Source: Parabacteroides sp. (GTDB lineage Bacteria; Bacteroidota; Bacteroidia; Bacteroidales; Tannerellaceae). From it: a stretch of DNA of 42,475 bases. Below the pieces are notes generated by a model. That model made no database searches. It worked only from the letters and a program-made list of their open reading frames with translations, and had not been told where the DNA came from. How positions within the stretch are numbered: the first letter of the stretch is position 1; each line of letters starts with the position of its first letter. Shown here one piece after another: positions 26,886 to 35,030 of this stretch. Both the position numbers and the translations under genes were made by a program. Location: contig JAGPJL010000003.1 in NCBI GenBank assembly GCA_018054455.1, forward strand, positions 1 to 42,475, read 5' to 3'.

Positions 26886-27458
26886 ATGTTGAACGTTGTT
26901 ATTTTTGGCGCACCGGGTTCAGGAAAAGGAACACAGAGCGAATTAATTATCAAAGAGTATGCATTGGATCATATTTCAACAGGAGATGTATTGCGTGCAG
27001 AAATGAAAGGCGAAACCGAACTGGGTAAAATCGCAAAAGATTATATAGAAAAAGGACAGCTGGTTCCGGATGAATTAATAATCAACATGCTTGCTAAGGT
27101 ATTGGATGGTAAGAAAGAATCGAAAGGTGTTATTTTTGATGGCTTTCCACGTACCATTCCTCAGGCAAAAGCATTGAAAGTGATGCTTAATGAACGCGGA
27201 ACAGATGTTTCTGTAATGATCGACCTACAGGTAGAAGAAGACGAACTGATTCAACGTTTGTTGAAACGTGGTGAAATTTCAGGACGTTCGGATGATAATC
27301 TGGATACTATTAAATCAAGATTGGAAGTTTACCATAACCAGACAGCTCCTTTGGCTGCTTACTACGTTGAAGAAGGAAAGCATAAGGATGTAAAAGGTAT
27401 GGGTACAATCGAAGAAATCTTTGGTCGTATAAAAGTAGCAATTGACGGAGCAAAATAA
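26886..27458 (+). CDS. adk: Adenylate kinase
   Basis: This 190-residue kinase interconverts ATP, AMP and ADP. The P-loop is GAPGSGKGT (8-16), the AMP-binding region DHISTGDVLRAEM, and the conserved GVIFDGFPRTIPQAKAL precedes a short LID (LKRGEISGRSDDN), so this is the short isoform without the zinc-binding lid. The length is normal for Bacteroidetes. It lies 37 nt after hpt and 9 nt before obgE. Confidence 0.97.
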   Translation: MLNVVIFGAPGSGKGTQSELIIKEYALDHISTGDVLRAEMKGETELGKIAKDYIEKGQLVPDELIINMLAKVLDGKKESKGVIFDGFPRTIPQAKALKVMLNERGTDVSVMIDLQVEEDELIQRLLKRGEISGRSDDNLDTIKSRLEVYHNQTAPLAAYYVEEGKHKDVKGMGTIEEIFGRIKVAIDGAK

Positions 27459-27467
27459 AACAAACAA

Positions 27468-28619
27468 ATGGCTGAATCGAACTTTGTAGATTACGTAAAG
27501 ATCTATTGCCGCTCTGGAAAGGGTGGAAGAGGGTCTTCTCACTTTCGCCGCGAGAAATATATTCCGAAAGGAGGTCCCGACGGAGGCGATGGAGGGAGAG
27601 GAGGTCATGTGTATCTCCGGGGTAACCGGAATTACTGGACTTTGCTCCATCTTAAATTTGACCGCCATGTAATGGCAACTCACGGAAACGGTGGGGGTGC
27701 AAAGAAAAGTTTTGGGAAAGACGGCGAAGACCGTTACATTGATGTACCTTGCGGAACGGTGGTTTATGATGCCGAAACAGGAGAGTTTCTCTGTGATGTA
27801 TCGACCGACGGACAGGTTGTGCAGTTACTTAAAGGTGGTCGTGGCGGACAAGGCAATTGGCATTTCCGTACATCAACGAATCAGGCTCCCCGTTATTCAC
27901 AGCCTGGCGAACCTTTTCAGGAAAGAAAGGTTATTATGCAGCTTAAATTATTGGCAGATGTCGGACTTGTAGGTTTCCCGAATGCGGGCAAATCGACGCT
28001 TCTTTCTGTTCTTTCTGCTGCAAAACCTAAAATTGCTGATTATCCTTTTACCACCCTTGAGCCTAATCTTGGAATTGTCGCTTACCGTGATGGTCGTTCG
28101 TTTGTAATGGCGGATATTCCCGGTATTATCGAAGGAGCAAGTGAAGGTAAGGGTTTAGGATTGCGATTCCTGCGTCATATTGAACGTAACTCGTTATTGT
28201 TATTTATGGTTCCGGCAGATGCGGATGACATAAAAAAAGAATACGAGATTCTGCATAATGAACTTGTAAAGTACAATCCTGAATTATTAGGTAAGAGAAG
28301 GGTCTTGGCTATTACAAAAAGTGATATGCTTGATGAAGAGCTGATCGAGGCTCTGTCTGAAGATTTGCCGGATGTTCCTTTTGTTTTCATTTCTTCTATT
28401 ACAAATACAGGACTTACTGAATTGAAAGACTTGTTGTGGAAGGAGCTTAATGTGGAAACTTTCCACGAAGTTGAAAGCATTGTTCATCAGGATCTGGATG
28501 TGAGTACTCTTGATCTGGATGACGACGATGATTTTGTCTTCCCCGAAGATGAAGAGGATGAGCCAGAAGAACTTGACGAATTTGACTGGGACGAAGAAGA
28601 TGAACCAGCTCAGAATTAA
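27468..28619 (+). CDS. obgE: GTPase Obg/CgtA
   Basis: This 383-residue ribosome-assembly GTPase has the glycine-rich Obg domain (1-160, e.g. [18 protein letters not shown]), the G1 motif GFPNAGKS (169-176), switch region [15 protein letters not shown]4 TKSD and a C-terminal extension that is extremely acidic (DDDDD and repeated EDE/DEPEE). The acidic tail replaces the OCT domain seen in Firmicutes and is usual in Bacteroidetes. It is 9 nt after adk and 10 nt before pgeF, so it is translated from a polycistronic message. Confidence 0.96.
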   Translation: MAESNFVDYVKIYCRSGKGGRGSSHFRREKYIPKGGPDGGDGGRGGHVYLRGNRNYWTLLHLKFDRHVMATHGNGGGAKKSFGKDGEDRYIDVPCGTVVYDAETGEFLCDVSTDGQVVQLLKGGRGGQGNWHFRTSTNQAPRYSQPGEPFQERKVIMQLKLLADVGLVGFPNAGKSTLLSVLSAAKPKIADYPFTTLEPNLGIVAYRDGRSFVMADIPGIIEGASEGKGLGLRFLRHIERNSLLLFMVPADADDIKKEYEILHNELVKYNPELLGKRRVLAITKSDMLDEELIEALSEDLPDVPFVFISSITNTGLTELKDLLWKELNVETFHEVESIVHQDLDVSTLDLDDDDDFVFPEDEEDEPEELDEFDWDEEDEPAQN

Positions 28620-28629
28620 TAATCTTGTA

Positions 28630-29424
28630 ATGTTGCAATTCTCTGTGTTAAAACAGGATTGCAACATTTCTCATTTTATAACCACCCGCCAGGGAGGTGT
28701 TGGGAGAGCAACCTATGCCGGTTTTAATGCCGGAGCTTATTGTGGAGATAGCCCCGAAGCCGTTGAAACGAACCGAATGCTGCTTTGTGATTCCATGGAT
28801 ATTGCTCCCGGGGATTTGTTTGTGCCTTTTCAGACTCACGATGATATAATCTTATCTCTGACGGAATCATTTGTGAGTCTTTTACCCGACGAGCAACAGA
28901 AACTATTGAATGGAGTGGATGCGTTGGTAACCAATGTGCCGGGAATATGTATTGGTGTTACAACAGCTGATTGTGTTCCCATATTGCTTTACGATCCTGA
29001 AAAAAAAGTTATTGCGGCGGTTCATGCAGGATGGAGGGGTACAGTTAAACAGATTCTCAGCAAAACAGTCAGCTTCATGGTTGCCGAATACCAGTCTGAT
29101 CCGGCGTCTATCCTTGCCGGAATAGGTCCGTCGATTGGACTTCGGTCGTTCGAAGTGGGAGAAGAGGTTGTGGAAGAGTTTCTTGCAGCGGGGTTGCCGG
29201 TTGAGCAATTCGGATGCAGGAATGAGCATACAGGAAAGATGCATCTGGATTTATGTAAGGCTAACAGCATTCAGTTGCAAGATATGGGTGTACCTGTCTG
29301 TCAAATTGAAATGGCCGGACTCTGTACCTTTTCTGAAGACGAGCTGTTCTTTTCCGCCCGGAGGTTAGGAATCCAAAGTGGACGAATGCTTAGTGCTATT
29401 CAGATAAGAAAGAATTTGCGATGA
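28630..29424 (+). CDS. pgeF: Peptidoglycan editing factor PgeF (YlmD/laccase-domain)
   Basis: This 264-residue protein of the multi-copper-polyphenol-oxidase-like family (DUF152) has members that remove misincorporated L-Ser from muropeptides or act as purine nucleoside hydrolases/deaminases. The metal-site residues are seen as His70 (FQTH), Cys115 (GVTTADCVPI) and His132 (VIAAVHAGWRG). The C-terminal FSARR motif is present. The frame is open to 28510 inside obgE, but the ATG at 28630, 10 nt after the obgE stop, gives the family's usual N-terminus (MLQFSVLKQD then FITTRQGGVG). Its stop overlaps the next start codon by 4 nt. Confidence 0.92.
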   Translation: MLQFSVLKQDCNISHFITTRQGGVGRATYAGFNAGAYCGDSPEAVETNRMLLCDSMDIAPGDLFVPFQTHDDIILSLTESFVSLLPDEQQKLLNGVDALVTNVPGICIGVTTADCVPILLYDPEKKVIAAVHAGWRGTVKQILSKTVSFMVAEYQSDPASILAGIGPSIGLRSFEVGEEVVEEFLAAGLPVEQFGCRNEHTGKMHLDLCKANSIQLQDMGVPVCQIEMAGLCTFSEDELFFSARRLGIQSGRMLSAIQIRKNLR

Positions 29425-30086
29425 AAAATGTAACTGTTTCCGGACAAATTTACCAGGCCTGTCCAGATTTGCACCTGGGTATTATAGCCTGCGATGTAAT
29501 AAACTCTCCCTCGAATGAGGTTTTGTGGGAAGAAATAGCCAAGGCGGAAGATAATCTTCGCAAAACACTACGGATGGAGGATATTGCAAAACGTGTGCCT
29601 GTATATGCAACCAGACAAGCATATAAAAAACTGGGTAAGGATCCCAACAGATACCGCCCTTCGGCCGAGGCTTTGTGTCGCCGGCTGCTGAAAGGTTACC
29701 CCCTTTATAGGATAGATACCTTGGTAGACCTGATTAATCTGATTTCAATCGAAACGGGTTATTCCATCGGAGGATTTGATTCCGATAAAATACAAGGAGA
29801 CCTTGTGCTTGGGGTAGGTAAGGCCGACGAGCTTTTCAACGGAATAGGTCGTGGTCCGCTTAATATTGAGGGCCTTCCTGTTTACAGGGATCTGGTTGGC
29901 GGAGTAGGAACGCCGACAAGTGATGAAGAGCGCACGAAGATAGATCTGTCAACCACCCGACTATTTATGATAATAAATGGCTATTCAGGGAAGACCGGAA
30001 TGGAGGATGCAATCTCTTTTTCTGTAAAACTTTTAACAAACTATGTGTTAGCGCAGAATATTCATACAACGATAATTGTTCCGTAA
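29421..30086 (+). CDS. Stand-alone B3/4 domain protein
   Basis: This 221-residue protein corresponds to the free-standing B3/4 (tRNA-binding editing-like) domain found in phenylalanyl-tRNA synthetase beta chains. Recognisable parts are VPVYATRQAYKKLGKDPNRY (about 54-73), RIDTLVDLINLISIETGYSI and GIGRGPLNIEGLPVYRDLVG. Stand-alone members are thought to act on mischarged tRNA or amino-acid derivatives, but this is not established for this group. ATGA overlaps the pgeF stop, so translation is probably coupled. Confidence 0.87.
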   Translation: MKNVTVSGQIYQACPDLHLGIIACDVINSPSNEVLWEEIAKAEDNLRKTLRMEDIAKRVPVYATRQAYKKLGKDPNRYRPSAEALCRRLLKGYPLYRIDTLVDLINLISIETGYSIGGFDSDKIQGDLVLGVGKADELFNGIGRGPLNIEGLPVYRDLVGGVGTPTSDEERTKIDLSTTRLFMIINGYSGKTGMEDAISFSVKLLTNYVLAQNIHTTIIVP

Positions 30087-30172
30087 AAACATATTTTAAA
30101 GGTCATGAAAAGCATATTTCAAGTTATAAGTGTTAAAAGTGTATCATTTATATGCTAAAAAACATGTTTTAG

Positions 30173-30204
30173 TTGCATATGTTGCTAATAAATAATTACT
30201 TTTG
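30173..30204 (+). promoter_or_regulatory. Promoter of the DUF2582 gene
   Basis: TTG (30173-30175), a 21-bp spacer and TACTTTTG (30197-30204) lie 61 nt before the start codon. GTTGCATATGTTG at the -33 side recurs before the next promoter at 30561-30573. Confidence 0.75.
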
Positions 30205-30265
30205 TGCCGATAAGAAGAATATAGGATAGTGAAAACATCTTTTATTAATCTAAAAAATAAAGAAC

Positions 30266-30466
30266 ATGATTGAATCGATTGGAACTAATGCCGGACTTGT
30301 TTGGAATGCACTGAACGAAGGCGGCAGGATGGATATAAAATCCATTAAAAAAGCAACAAAGATTAAAACCGAAAAAGAGTTATTTGCCGCTTTTGGCTGG
30401 CTCGCAAAGGAGAACAAGATTGCTTTAGAAGAAGAAGGTGCCAATTTACTTGTATCGCTTATTTAA
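30266..30466 (+). CDS. Winged-helix protein of the DUF2582 family
   Basis: This 66-residue protein consists of one winged helix-turn-helix: GTNAGLVWNALNEGG, then the recognition-helix region DIKSIKKATKIKTEKELFAA and FGWLAKENKIALEEEGANLL. It matches the small Bacteroidetes/archaeal DUF2582 proteins. They are likely DNA- or protein-binding regulators, but no target is known. It is monocistronic, with its own promoter and a terminator 30 nt after the stop. Confidence 0.88.
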   Translation: MIESIGTNAGLVWNALNEGGRMDIKSIKKATKIKTEKELFAAFGWLAKENKIALEEEGANLLVSLI

Positions 30467-30495
30467 CAAAAGCGAAAGGTAGTGAAAAGAAAGAG

Positions 30496-30533
30496 GGGCT
30501 GTTCGATATCATTGAACGGCCTTTTGTGTTTTA
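30496..30533 (+). terminator. Terminator after the DUF2582 gene
   Basis: GGCTGTTC pairs with GAACGGCC (one G-U) around a short loop, followed by TTTTGTGTTTT. Confidence 0.75.
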
Positions 30534-30570
30534 ATAAATTGATTTAGTCGTAAAATAATTGTTGCATATG

Positions 30571-30601
30571 TTGTTTTATTCAATTCAAAAGGTTACTTTT
30601 G
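30571..30601 (+). promoter_or_regulatory. Promoter of the zapA unit
   Basis: TTG (30571-30573), a 20-bp spacer and TACTTTTG (30594-30601). It lies 18 nt before the ATG at 30620 and excludes the upstream in-frame start at 30599. Confidence 0.8.
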
Positions 30602-30619
30602 TGTAGAATTTGGTGCGAA

Positions 30620-30913
30620 ATGACCGAAGAACAGATGAAATTGATAGCTGTATTTGAATCGAAAGTCAGGCAATTAATGTATTTGTGCGATGAACAAAAA
30701 CAGGAATTGTCCAGACTAAAAGAGGCGTTGAATCAAAAGGATTCCGAGTTACAGCAAGAGATTCTTCGTTCGGAAGAGTTGGCAGCCAAATGTAATAATC
30801 TGCTTACAGCAAGGATTATCTCTGTAAAGGAAGGAGAGGTAAAAAGTGCAAAAACGCGATTATCAAAATTGGTGCGGGAAGTAGATAAGTGCATTGCACT
30901 ATTAAATGAATAG
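30620..30913 (+). CDS. Small coiled-coil protein upstream of zapA
   Basis: This protein has 97 residues from the chosen start (MTEEQMKLIAVFESKVRQLM). It is almost wholly helical; about residues 5-60 form a coiled coil with heptads (LYLCDEQKQELSRLKEALNQ-like). The C-terminal part is basic (AKTRLSKLVREVDKCIALL). No enzyme motif is seen. A protein of this type directly precedes zapA in many Bacteroidetes and may be a ZapB-like divisome partner; that role is an inference from position and shape only. It ends 5 nt before zapA. Confidence 0.82.
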   Translation: MTEEQMKLIAVFESKVRQLMYLCDEQKQELSRLKEALNQKDSELQQEILRSEELAAKCNNLLTARIISVKEGEVKSAKTRLSKLVREVDKCIALLNE

Positions 30914-30918
30914 ACGCG

Positions 30919-31215
30919 ATGGACGATAAGTTTCTTATACATGTAGATATAGCCGAAAAAACTTACGGTCTCTGGATTGACCGTAGTGAGGAAAAGTTAG
31001 CGAGAGATGCCGCAAAGCAGATTCGCAATAAATTGGTTCAATATCGGCAGAACTTTACAAAGTCTGATTTGGATGTGAAAGATTTGTTAGCCATGGTTGC
31101 ATTACAGTTGTCGATGTCAAATCTTCAGCTTGAAGACAGAAATGATACAAGTCCCTTTGCAGAAAAGATGCAGCAGCTCGGTAATGAAATCGACGGGTAT
31201 CTGAAGAATCAGTAA
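30919..31215 (+). CDS. zapA: Cell division protein ZapA
   Basis: This 98-residue ZapA homolog has a beta-rich N-terminus (KFLIHVDIAEKTYGLWIDRS) and a helical coiled-coil C-terminus (DVKDLLAMVALQLSMSNLQL). ZapA binds FtsZ and bundles protofilaments at the division site. The length is normal for Bacteroidetes. It shares a promoter with the coiled-coil gene before it and is followed by a terminator. Confidence 0.9.
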   Translation: MDDKFLIHVDIAEKTYGLWIDRSEEKLARDAAKQIRNKLVQYRQNFTKSDLDVKDLLAMVALQLSMSNLQLEDRNDTSPFAEKMQQLGNEIDGYLKNQ

Positions 31216-31239
31216 TTGATGATAATAAGAAGAGTTTCC

Positions 31240-31286
31240 GCACTCCTGGTGTATGCTATAGCAATACATTGGCAGTGCTTTTTTTG
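31240..31286 (+). terminator. Terminator of the zapA unit
   Basis: A long stem GCACT...GGTGTAT / ATACATT...AGTGC (31240-31278, with G-U pairs) is followed by eight T. Confidence 0.85.
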
Positions 31287-31319
31287 TATCTATATATAAA
31301 CGAATAAATAATTAGTTTA

Positions 31320-32861
31320 ATGGAAATGTATATAATCATAGGAATTTCAATTGTGACCTTCTTTATTGGGGGACTGATCACATGGTTGGGTATCCGTTTC
31401 CTTTTCAAGTCAAGGTATGATGCCATACTGCTCGACGCTGAAAAAGAAGCCGAAGTTATAAAGAAGAACAAATTACTTGAAGTAAAGGAAAAGTTTCTGC
31501 ATCTAAAAGCTGATTTGGAAAAGCAGGTTTCTGCGCGTAATGCCAAAATTCAGTCTATCGAAACAAAGCTGAAACAAAAAGAAATGACCATCAATCAGAA
31601 GCAGGAAGAGCTTCAGAGAAAGAATAATGAGATGGATGTTGTGAAGGAAAATCTGAATTCTCAGCTTGATCTTATTGAAAAGAAAAAGCAGGATCTTGAA
31701 AAACTTCACCAGAAAGAGATAGAGCATCTTGAAACTATTTCAGGTTTATCGGCAGACGAAGCCAAAGAGCGTTTGATTGAGTCATTAAAAGATGAAGCAA
31801 AGTCCCAGGCTACCGCTTATATTAATGAAATTGTAGAAGAATCTAAAATGACGGCCAATAAAGAGGCTAAGAAAATTGTTGTACAGTCTATTCAGCGTGT
31901 AGCTACCGAAACAGCTATTGAAAACTCGATAACTGTATTCCACATTGAATCTGACGAAATAAAAGGACGTATTATCGGACGTGAAGGTCGTAATATCCGC
32001 GCGCTGGAAGCAGCTACCGGTATCGAAATCGTTGTAGATGACACCCCCGAAGCTATTGTTCTTTCTGGTTTTGATCCAATTCGCCGTGAAGTAGCCCGTT
32101 TGGCATTGCACCAGCTGGTACAGGATGGACGTATTCACCCTGCACGTATCGAAGAAGTGGTTACCAAGGTTAAGAAGCAGGTAGAAGAAGAGGTTATCGA
32201 AACAGGTAAACGTACAGCTATTGACTTAGGTGTACATGGATTACATCCTGAACTGATCCGCTTGATTGGTAAAATGAAATATCGTTCTTCTTACGGACAG
32301 AATTTATTGCAGCATGCCCGTGAAACAGCTAACCTTTGTGCTGTTATGGCTTCTGAGCTGGGATTGAATACGAAGAAAGCTAAACGTGCCGGATTGTTGC
32401 ACGATATAGGTAAAGTGCCTGATGATGAGCCGGAATTGCCACACGCTATCTTAGGTATGAAGCTTTGCGAAAAATATAAAGAGAAACCAGATATTTGTAA
32501 CGCTGTAGGTTCTCACCACGATGAAGTGGAGATGACTTCCCTGCTTGCTCCTATTGTACAGGTTTGTGACGCTATTTCTGGTGCCCGTCCGGGAGCACGC
32601 CGTGAAATTGTTGAAGCTTATATTAAACGTTTGAATGATTTGGAACAGCTTGCTCTTTCTTATCCGGGAGTAGTAAAAACTTATGCTATTCAGGCCGGCC
32701 GCGAATTGCGTGTAATTGTTGGTGCTGATAAGATTGACGATACTGCAACCGAAAACCTTTCGAACGAAATTGCAAAGAAGATTCAGGATGAAATGACCTA
32801 TCCGGGTCAGGTAAAGATTACGGTTATCCGTGAAACCCGTTCTGTTAGTTACGCTAAATAA
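31320..32861 (+). CDS. rny: Ribonuclease Y
   Basis: This 513-residue endoribonuclease initiates mRNA decay at the membrane. It has an N-terminal transmembrane helix (about 4-24), a long Glu/Lys-rich coiled coil (about 38-150), a KH RNA-binding domain with [11 protein letters not shown] (216-226) and an HD domain whose metal ligands are His332 and His361-Asp362 ([13 protein letters not shown]). The end is TRSVSYAK, as usual. It lies 104 nt after zapA behind a terminator; the zapA-rny order is common in this phylum. Confidence 0.96.
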   Translation: MEMYIIIGISIVTFFIGGLITWLGIRFLFKSRYDAILLDAEKEAEVIKKNKLLEVKEKFLHLKADLEKQVSARNAKIQSIETKLKQKEMTINQKQEELQRKNNEMDVVKENLNSQLDLIEKKKQDLEKLHQKEIEHLETISGLSADEAKERLIESLKDEAKSQATAYINEIVEESKMTANKEAKKIVVQSIQRVATETAIENSITVFHIESDEIKGRIIGREGRNIRALEAATGIEIVVDDTPEAIVLSGFDPIRREVARLALHQLVQDGRIHPARIEEVVTKVKKQVEEEVIETGKRTAIDLGVHGLHPELIRLIGKMKYRSSYGQNLLQHARETANLCAVMASELGLNTKKAKRAGLLHDIGKVPDDEPELPHAILGMKLCEKYKEKPDICNAVGSHHDEVEMTSLLAPIVQVCDAISGARPGARREIVEAYIKRLNDLEQLALSYPGVVKTYAIQAGRELRVIVGADKIDDTATENLSNEIAKKIQDEMTYPGQVKITVIRETRSVSYAK

Positions 32862-32882
32862 GAGATTGAATATTTATAATGA

Positions 32883-32918
32883 AAAAAGCCGGCTTGGTAA
32901 AAGCCGGCTTTTTCTATT
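32883..32918. terminator. Bidirectional terminator rny/fabD
   Basis: AAAAAGCCGGC and GCCGGCTTTTT form a stem with a short AT-rich loop between the converging genes, with T-rich sequence on both sides. Confidence 0.88.
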
Positions 32919-32932
32919 AGAAGAAGATTGAA

Positions 32933-33814
32933 TTACTGAATTCCTTCTGTTTCGATCTCCTTGTTTACTTTCTTTACTAAACCCTGCAATACTGCGCCAG
33001 GACCAACTTCTGTAAACTTGGCTGCACCATCGGCAATCATGTTTTCGACCGACTGTGTCCAGCGAACCGGAGCTGTTAGCTGAGCTACCAGGTTTTCCTT
33101 GATACTATCAGGACATGTTTGCGGTTTTGCATTCACATTCTGATAAACAGGACAAACCGGCTTGCTGAATGCTGTCTGCTTTATTGCTTCAGCCAGTTCT
33201 GTACGAGCTGGTTCCATTAATGGAGAATGAAAAGCTCCGCCAACCTTAAGTTTAAGGGCTCTCTTTGCTCCTGCGGCAAGCATCTTTTCGCATGCAGAAT
33301 CAATTCCGGGAACAGTTCCCGAAATAACTATCTGTCCCGGGCAATTATAGTTTGCGGGAACAACGATTTCGTCTGTAATGGATGCGCAAATCTCTTCAAC
33401 AGTAGCATCCGGCAAGTTTAAAACTGCAGCCATTGTTGATGGTGTAGCTTCGCAAGCTTTTTGCATGGCCATGGCACGTTTGGATACCAATACCAATCCA
33501 TCTTCGAAAGAAAGTGCTCCTGCTGCTACCAAAGCAGAGAATTCACCAAGAGAGTGACCAGCAACCATGTCGGGTGTGAACTGATCTCCCAATGTTTTTG
33601 CAAGAATAACAGAGTGTAGGAATATGGCAGGTTGTGTAACCTTTGTTTGTCTCAGATCCTCGTCTGTTCCGGCGAACATCAGATCGGTAATACGGAATCC
33701 GAGAATCTCATTGGCCTTCTCAAACAACTCTTTTGCTAAAGGATTGTTATCGTAAAGGTCTTTCCCCATTCCAACAAACTGGGCACCCTGTCCGGGAAAT
33801 ACATACGCTTTCAT
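32933..33814 (-). CDS. fabD: Malonyl-CoA:ACP transacylase
   Basis: This 293-residue enzyme transfers malonyl from CoA to acyl carrier protein for fatty-acid synthesis. The nucleophile is Ser88 in VAGHSLGEFSAL; the partner histidine is His196 in VGGAFHSPLM. The N-terminal FPGQGAQFVGMGKDL and the C-terminal EVGPGAVLQGLVKK are canonical. It is monocistronic on the minus strand between rny and tatA, not in a fab cluster. Confidence 0.96.
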   Translation of the reverse strand: MKAYVFPGQGAQFVGMGKDLYDNNPLAKELFEKANEILGFRITDLMFAGTDEDLRQTKVTQPAIFLHSVILAKTLGDQFTPDMVAGHSLGEFSALVAAGALSFEDGLVLVSKRAMAMQKACEATPSTMAAVLNLPDATVEEICASITDEIVVPANYNCPGQIVISGTVPGIDSACEKMLAAGAKRALKLKVGGAFHSPLMEPARTELAEAIKQTAFSKPVCPVYQNVNAKPQTCPDSIKENLVAQLTAPVRWTQSVENMIADGAAKFTEVGPGAVLQGLVKKVNKEIETEGIQ

Positions 33815-33844
33815 CTTTTCTATATTTTAGTTTTTTAAGACGTG

Positions 33845-33852
33845 CAAAGGTA
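33845..33852 (-). promoter_or_regulatory. Likely fabD promoter -7 element
   Basis: On the minus strand TACCTTTG lies 30 nt before the fabD start codon; no TTG is found at the -33 distance. Confidence 0.45.
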
Positions 33853-33892
33853 ATAATTTTAGAATAAAGAGTGTAGTATTCATTTCAAATAG

Positions 33893-33900
33893 TATCTTTG
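33893..33900 (+). promoter_or_regulatory. Likely tatA promoter -7 element
   Basis: TATCTTTG lies 39 nt before the tatA start codon. The -33 region has no exact TTG. Confidence 0.5.
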
Positions 33901-33939
33901 CCCAGCAAATAGGTTAGTTTAATTTAAATCATACATATC

Positions 33940-34134
33940 ATGAACAACTTGGCATTTATTGGAAATTTAGGAACTGGAGAGATCATTATCATTGCAATCA
34001 TCGTGTTACTTCTTTTTGGGGGCAAAAAAATTCCAGAATTAATGAAGGGTATCGGTAAAGGCGTGAAGAACTTCAAGGATGGAGTTAAAGGATTGGAAGA
34101 CGATATTAAGACTGACGATACCGACAAGAAATAA
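33940..34134 (+). CDS. tatA: Sec-independent translocase subunit TatA/TatE
   Basis: This 64-residue protein has a short membrane helix (about 10-28, [16 protein letters not shown]), the hinge [16 protein letters not shown] with the conserved Phe-Gly, and an amphipathic helix and charged tail. TatA forms the variable pore of the twin-arginine system. It is 6 nt before tatC. No tatB gene is present, so this is a minimal TatAC system. The GH125 protein in this window carries a fitting twin-arginine signal. Confidence 0.93.
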   Translation: MNNLAFIGNLGTGEIIIIAIIVLLLFGGKKIPELMKGIGKGVKNFKDGVKGLEDDIKTDDTDKK

Positions 34135-34140
34135 AGACCT

Positions 34141-34947
34141 ATGCAACAAGATGAAATGTCTTTCTGGGATCACCTGGAAGAACTTCGTTGGACTTTATTT
34201 CGGACTGTTTTAGCTCTTTTTGTATTTGCAATTGGAGGTTTTGTGGCTATGCCTTATCTTTTCGATAATGTGATTCTGGCACCTTGCTCCTCCGATTTTA
34301 TTATGTACAGGGAAATGTGCAAACTAAGTCAGCACTTTTCTTTTATGCCGGATTTTTGTAACGACACCTTTCATGTAGATATCGTAAACATTAAATTGGC
34401 ATCTCAGTTCTTCACACACATGACTACCTCTTTTTGGTTAGCTGTGTTACTGGCGTTCCCTTACATGATGTACGAGGTGTGGAGATTTATTAGTCCGGCT
34501 TTGTACGAAAACGAAAAAAAGAATGTACGTTGGGTGTTCCTTTTTGGAAACATAATGTTCTTTATCGGCTGTAGTGTTGGTTACTTTTTGGTATTTCCAA
34601 TGACTTTGCGTTTTTTGGCAACTTACCAACTGAGTGCTCAAATTGTTGAACAGGTTTCGCTTGATTCCTATATGGATAACTTTCTTATGTTAGTTTTTAT
34701 TATGGGGGTTGTGTTTGAAATGCCTTTGGTTTCGTGGCTATTGTCTCAGATAGGACTGTTGCATAAATCTTTCTTTCATAAATACAGAAGACATGCAATC
34801 GTGGCTTTGTTAGTTGGAGCAGCATTTATTACGCCAAGTAGCGATCCATTTACATTAAGTATAGTATTTATTCCGCTGTATTTTTTGTATGAACTGAGTG
34901 CATTCTTTGTGAAAAAAGATCCGATAGTTGAAGAAGACGAAGATTAA
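34141..34947 (+). CDS. tatC: Sec-independent translocase subunit TatC
   Basis: This 268-residue protein has six predicted membrane helices. The N-terminal SFWDHLEELRWTLFR matches the TatC signature in the region that recognises the twin-arginine signal, and MMYEVWRFISPALYENEKKN is the conserved first-loop motif. A periplasmic loop between helices 1 and 2 (about 45-95) is longer than in E. coli TatC and contains three cysteines. The C-terminal tail is acidic (DPIVEEDED). It is expressed with tatA and closed by a strong terminator. Confidence 0.95.
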   Translation: MQQDEMSFWDHLEELRWTLFRTVLALFVFAIGGFVAMPYLFDNVILAPCSSDFIMYREMCKLSQHFSFMPDFCNDTFHVDIVNIKLASQFFTHMTTSFWLAVLLAFPYMMYEVWRFISPALYENEKKNVRWVFLFGNIMFFIGCSVGYFLVFPMTLRFLATYQLSAQIVEQVSLDSYMDNFLMLVFIMGVVFEMPLVSWLLSQIGLLHKSFFHKYRRHAIVALLVGAAFITPSSDPFTLSIVFIPLYFLYELSAFFVKKDPIVEEDED

Positions 34948-34973
34948 TACTCAATTTTTTAATGAAATATGAA

Positions 34974-35007
34974 AGAGACGCAACCACAAATTGCGTCTCT
35001 TTTTTTT
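34974..35007 (+). terminator. tatC terminator
   Basis: AGAGACGCAA pairs perfectly with TTGCGTCTCT over 10 bp around a 7-nt loop, followed by seven to eight T. Confidence 0.92.
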
Positions 35008-35030
35008 AATAATGTAACTTGCTTATTTTA

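Noticed and set aside
31216-31319. 6S RNA next to zapA
   Set aside because: The gap is only 104 nt and its structure is one simple terminator hairpin with a U-run, too short for the roughly 180-nt 6S fold.
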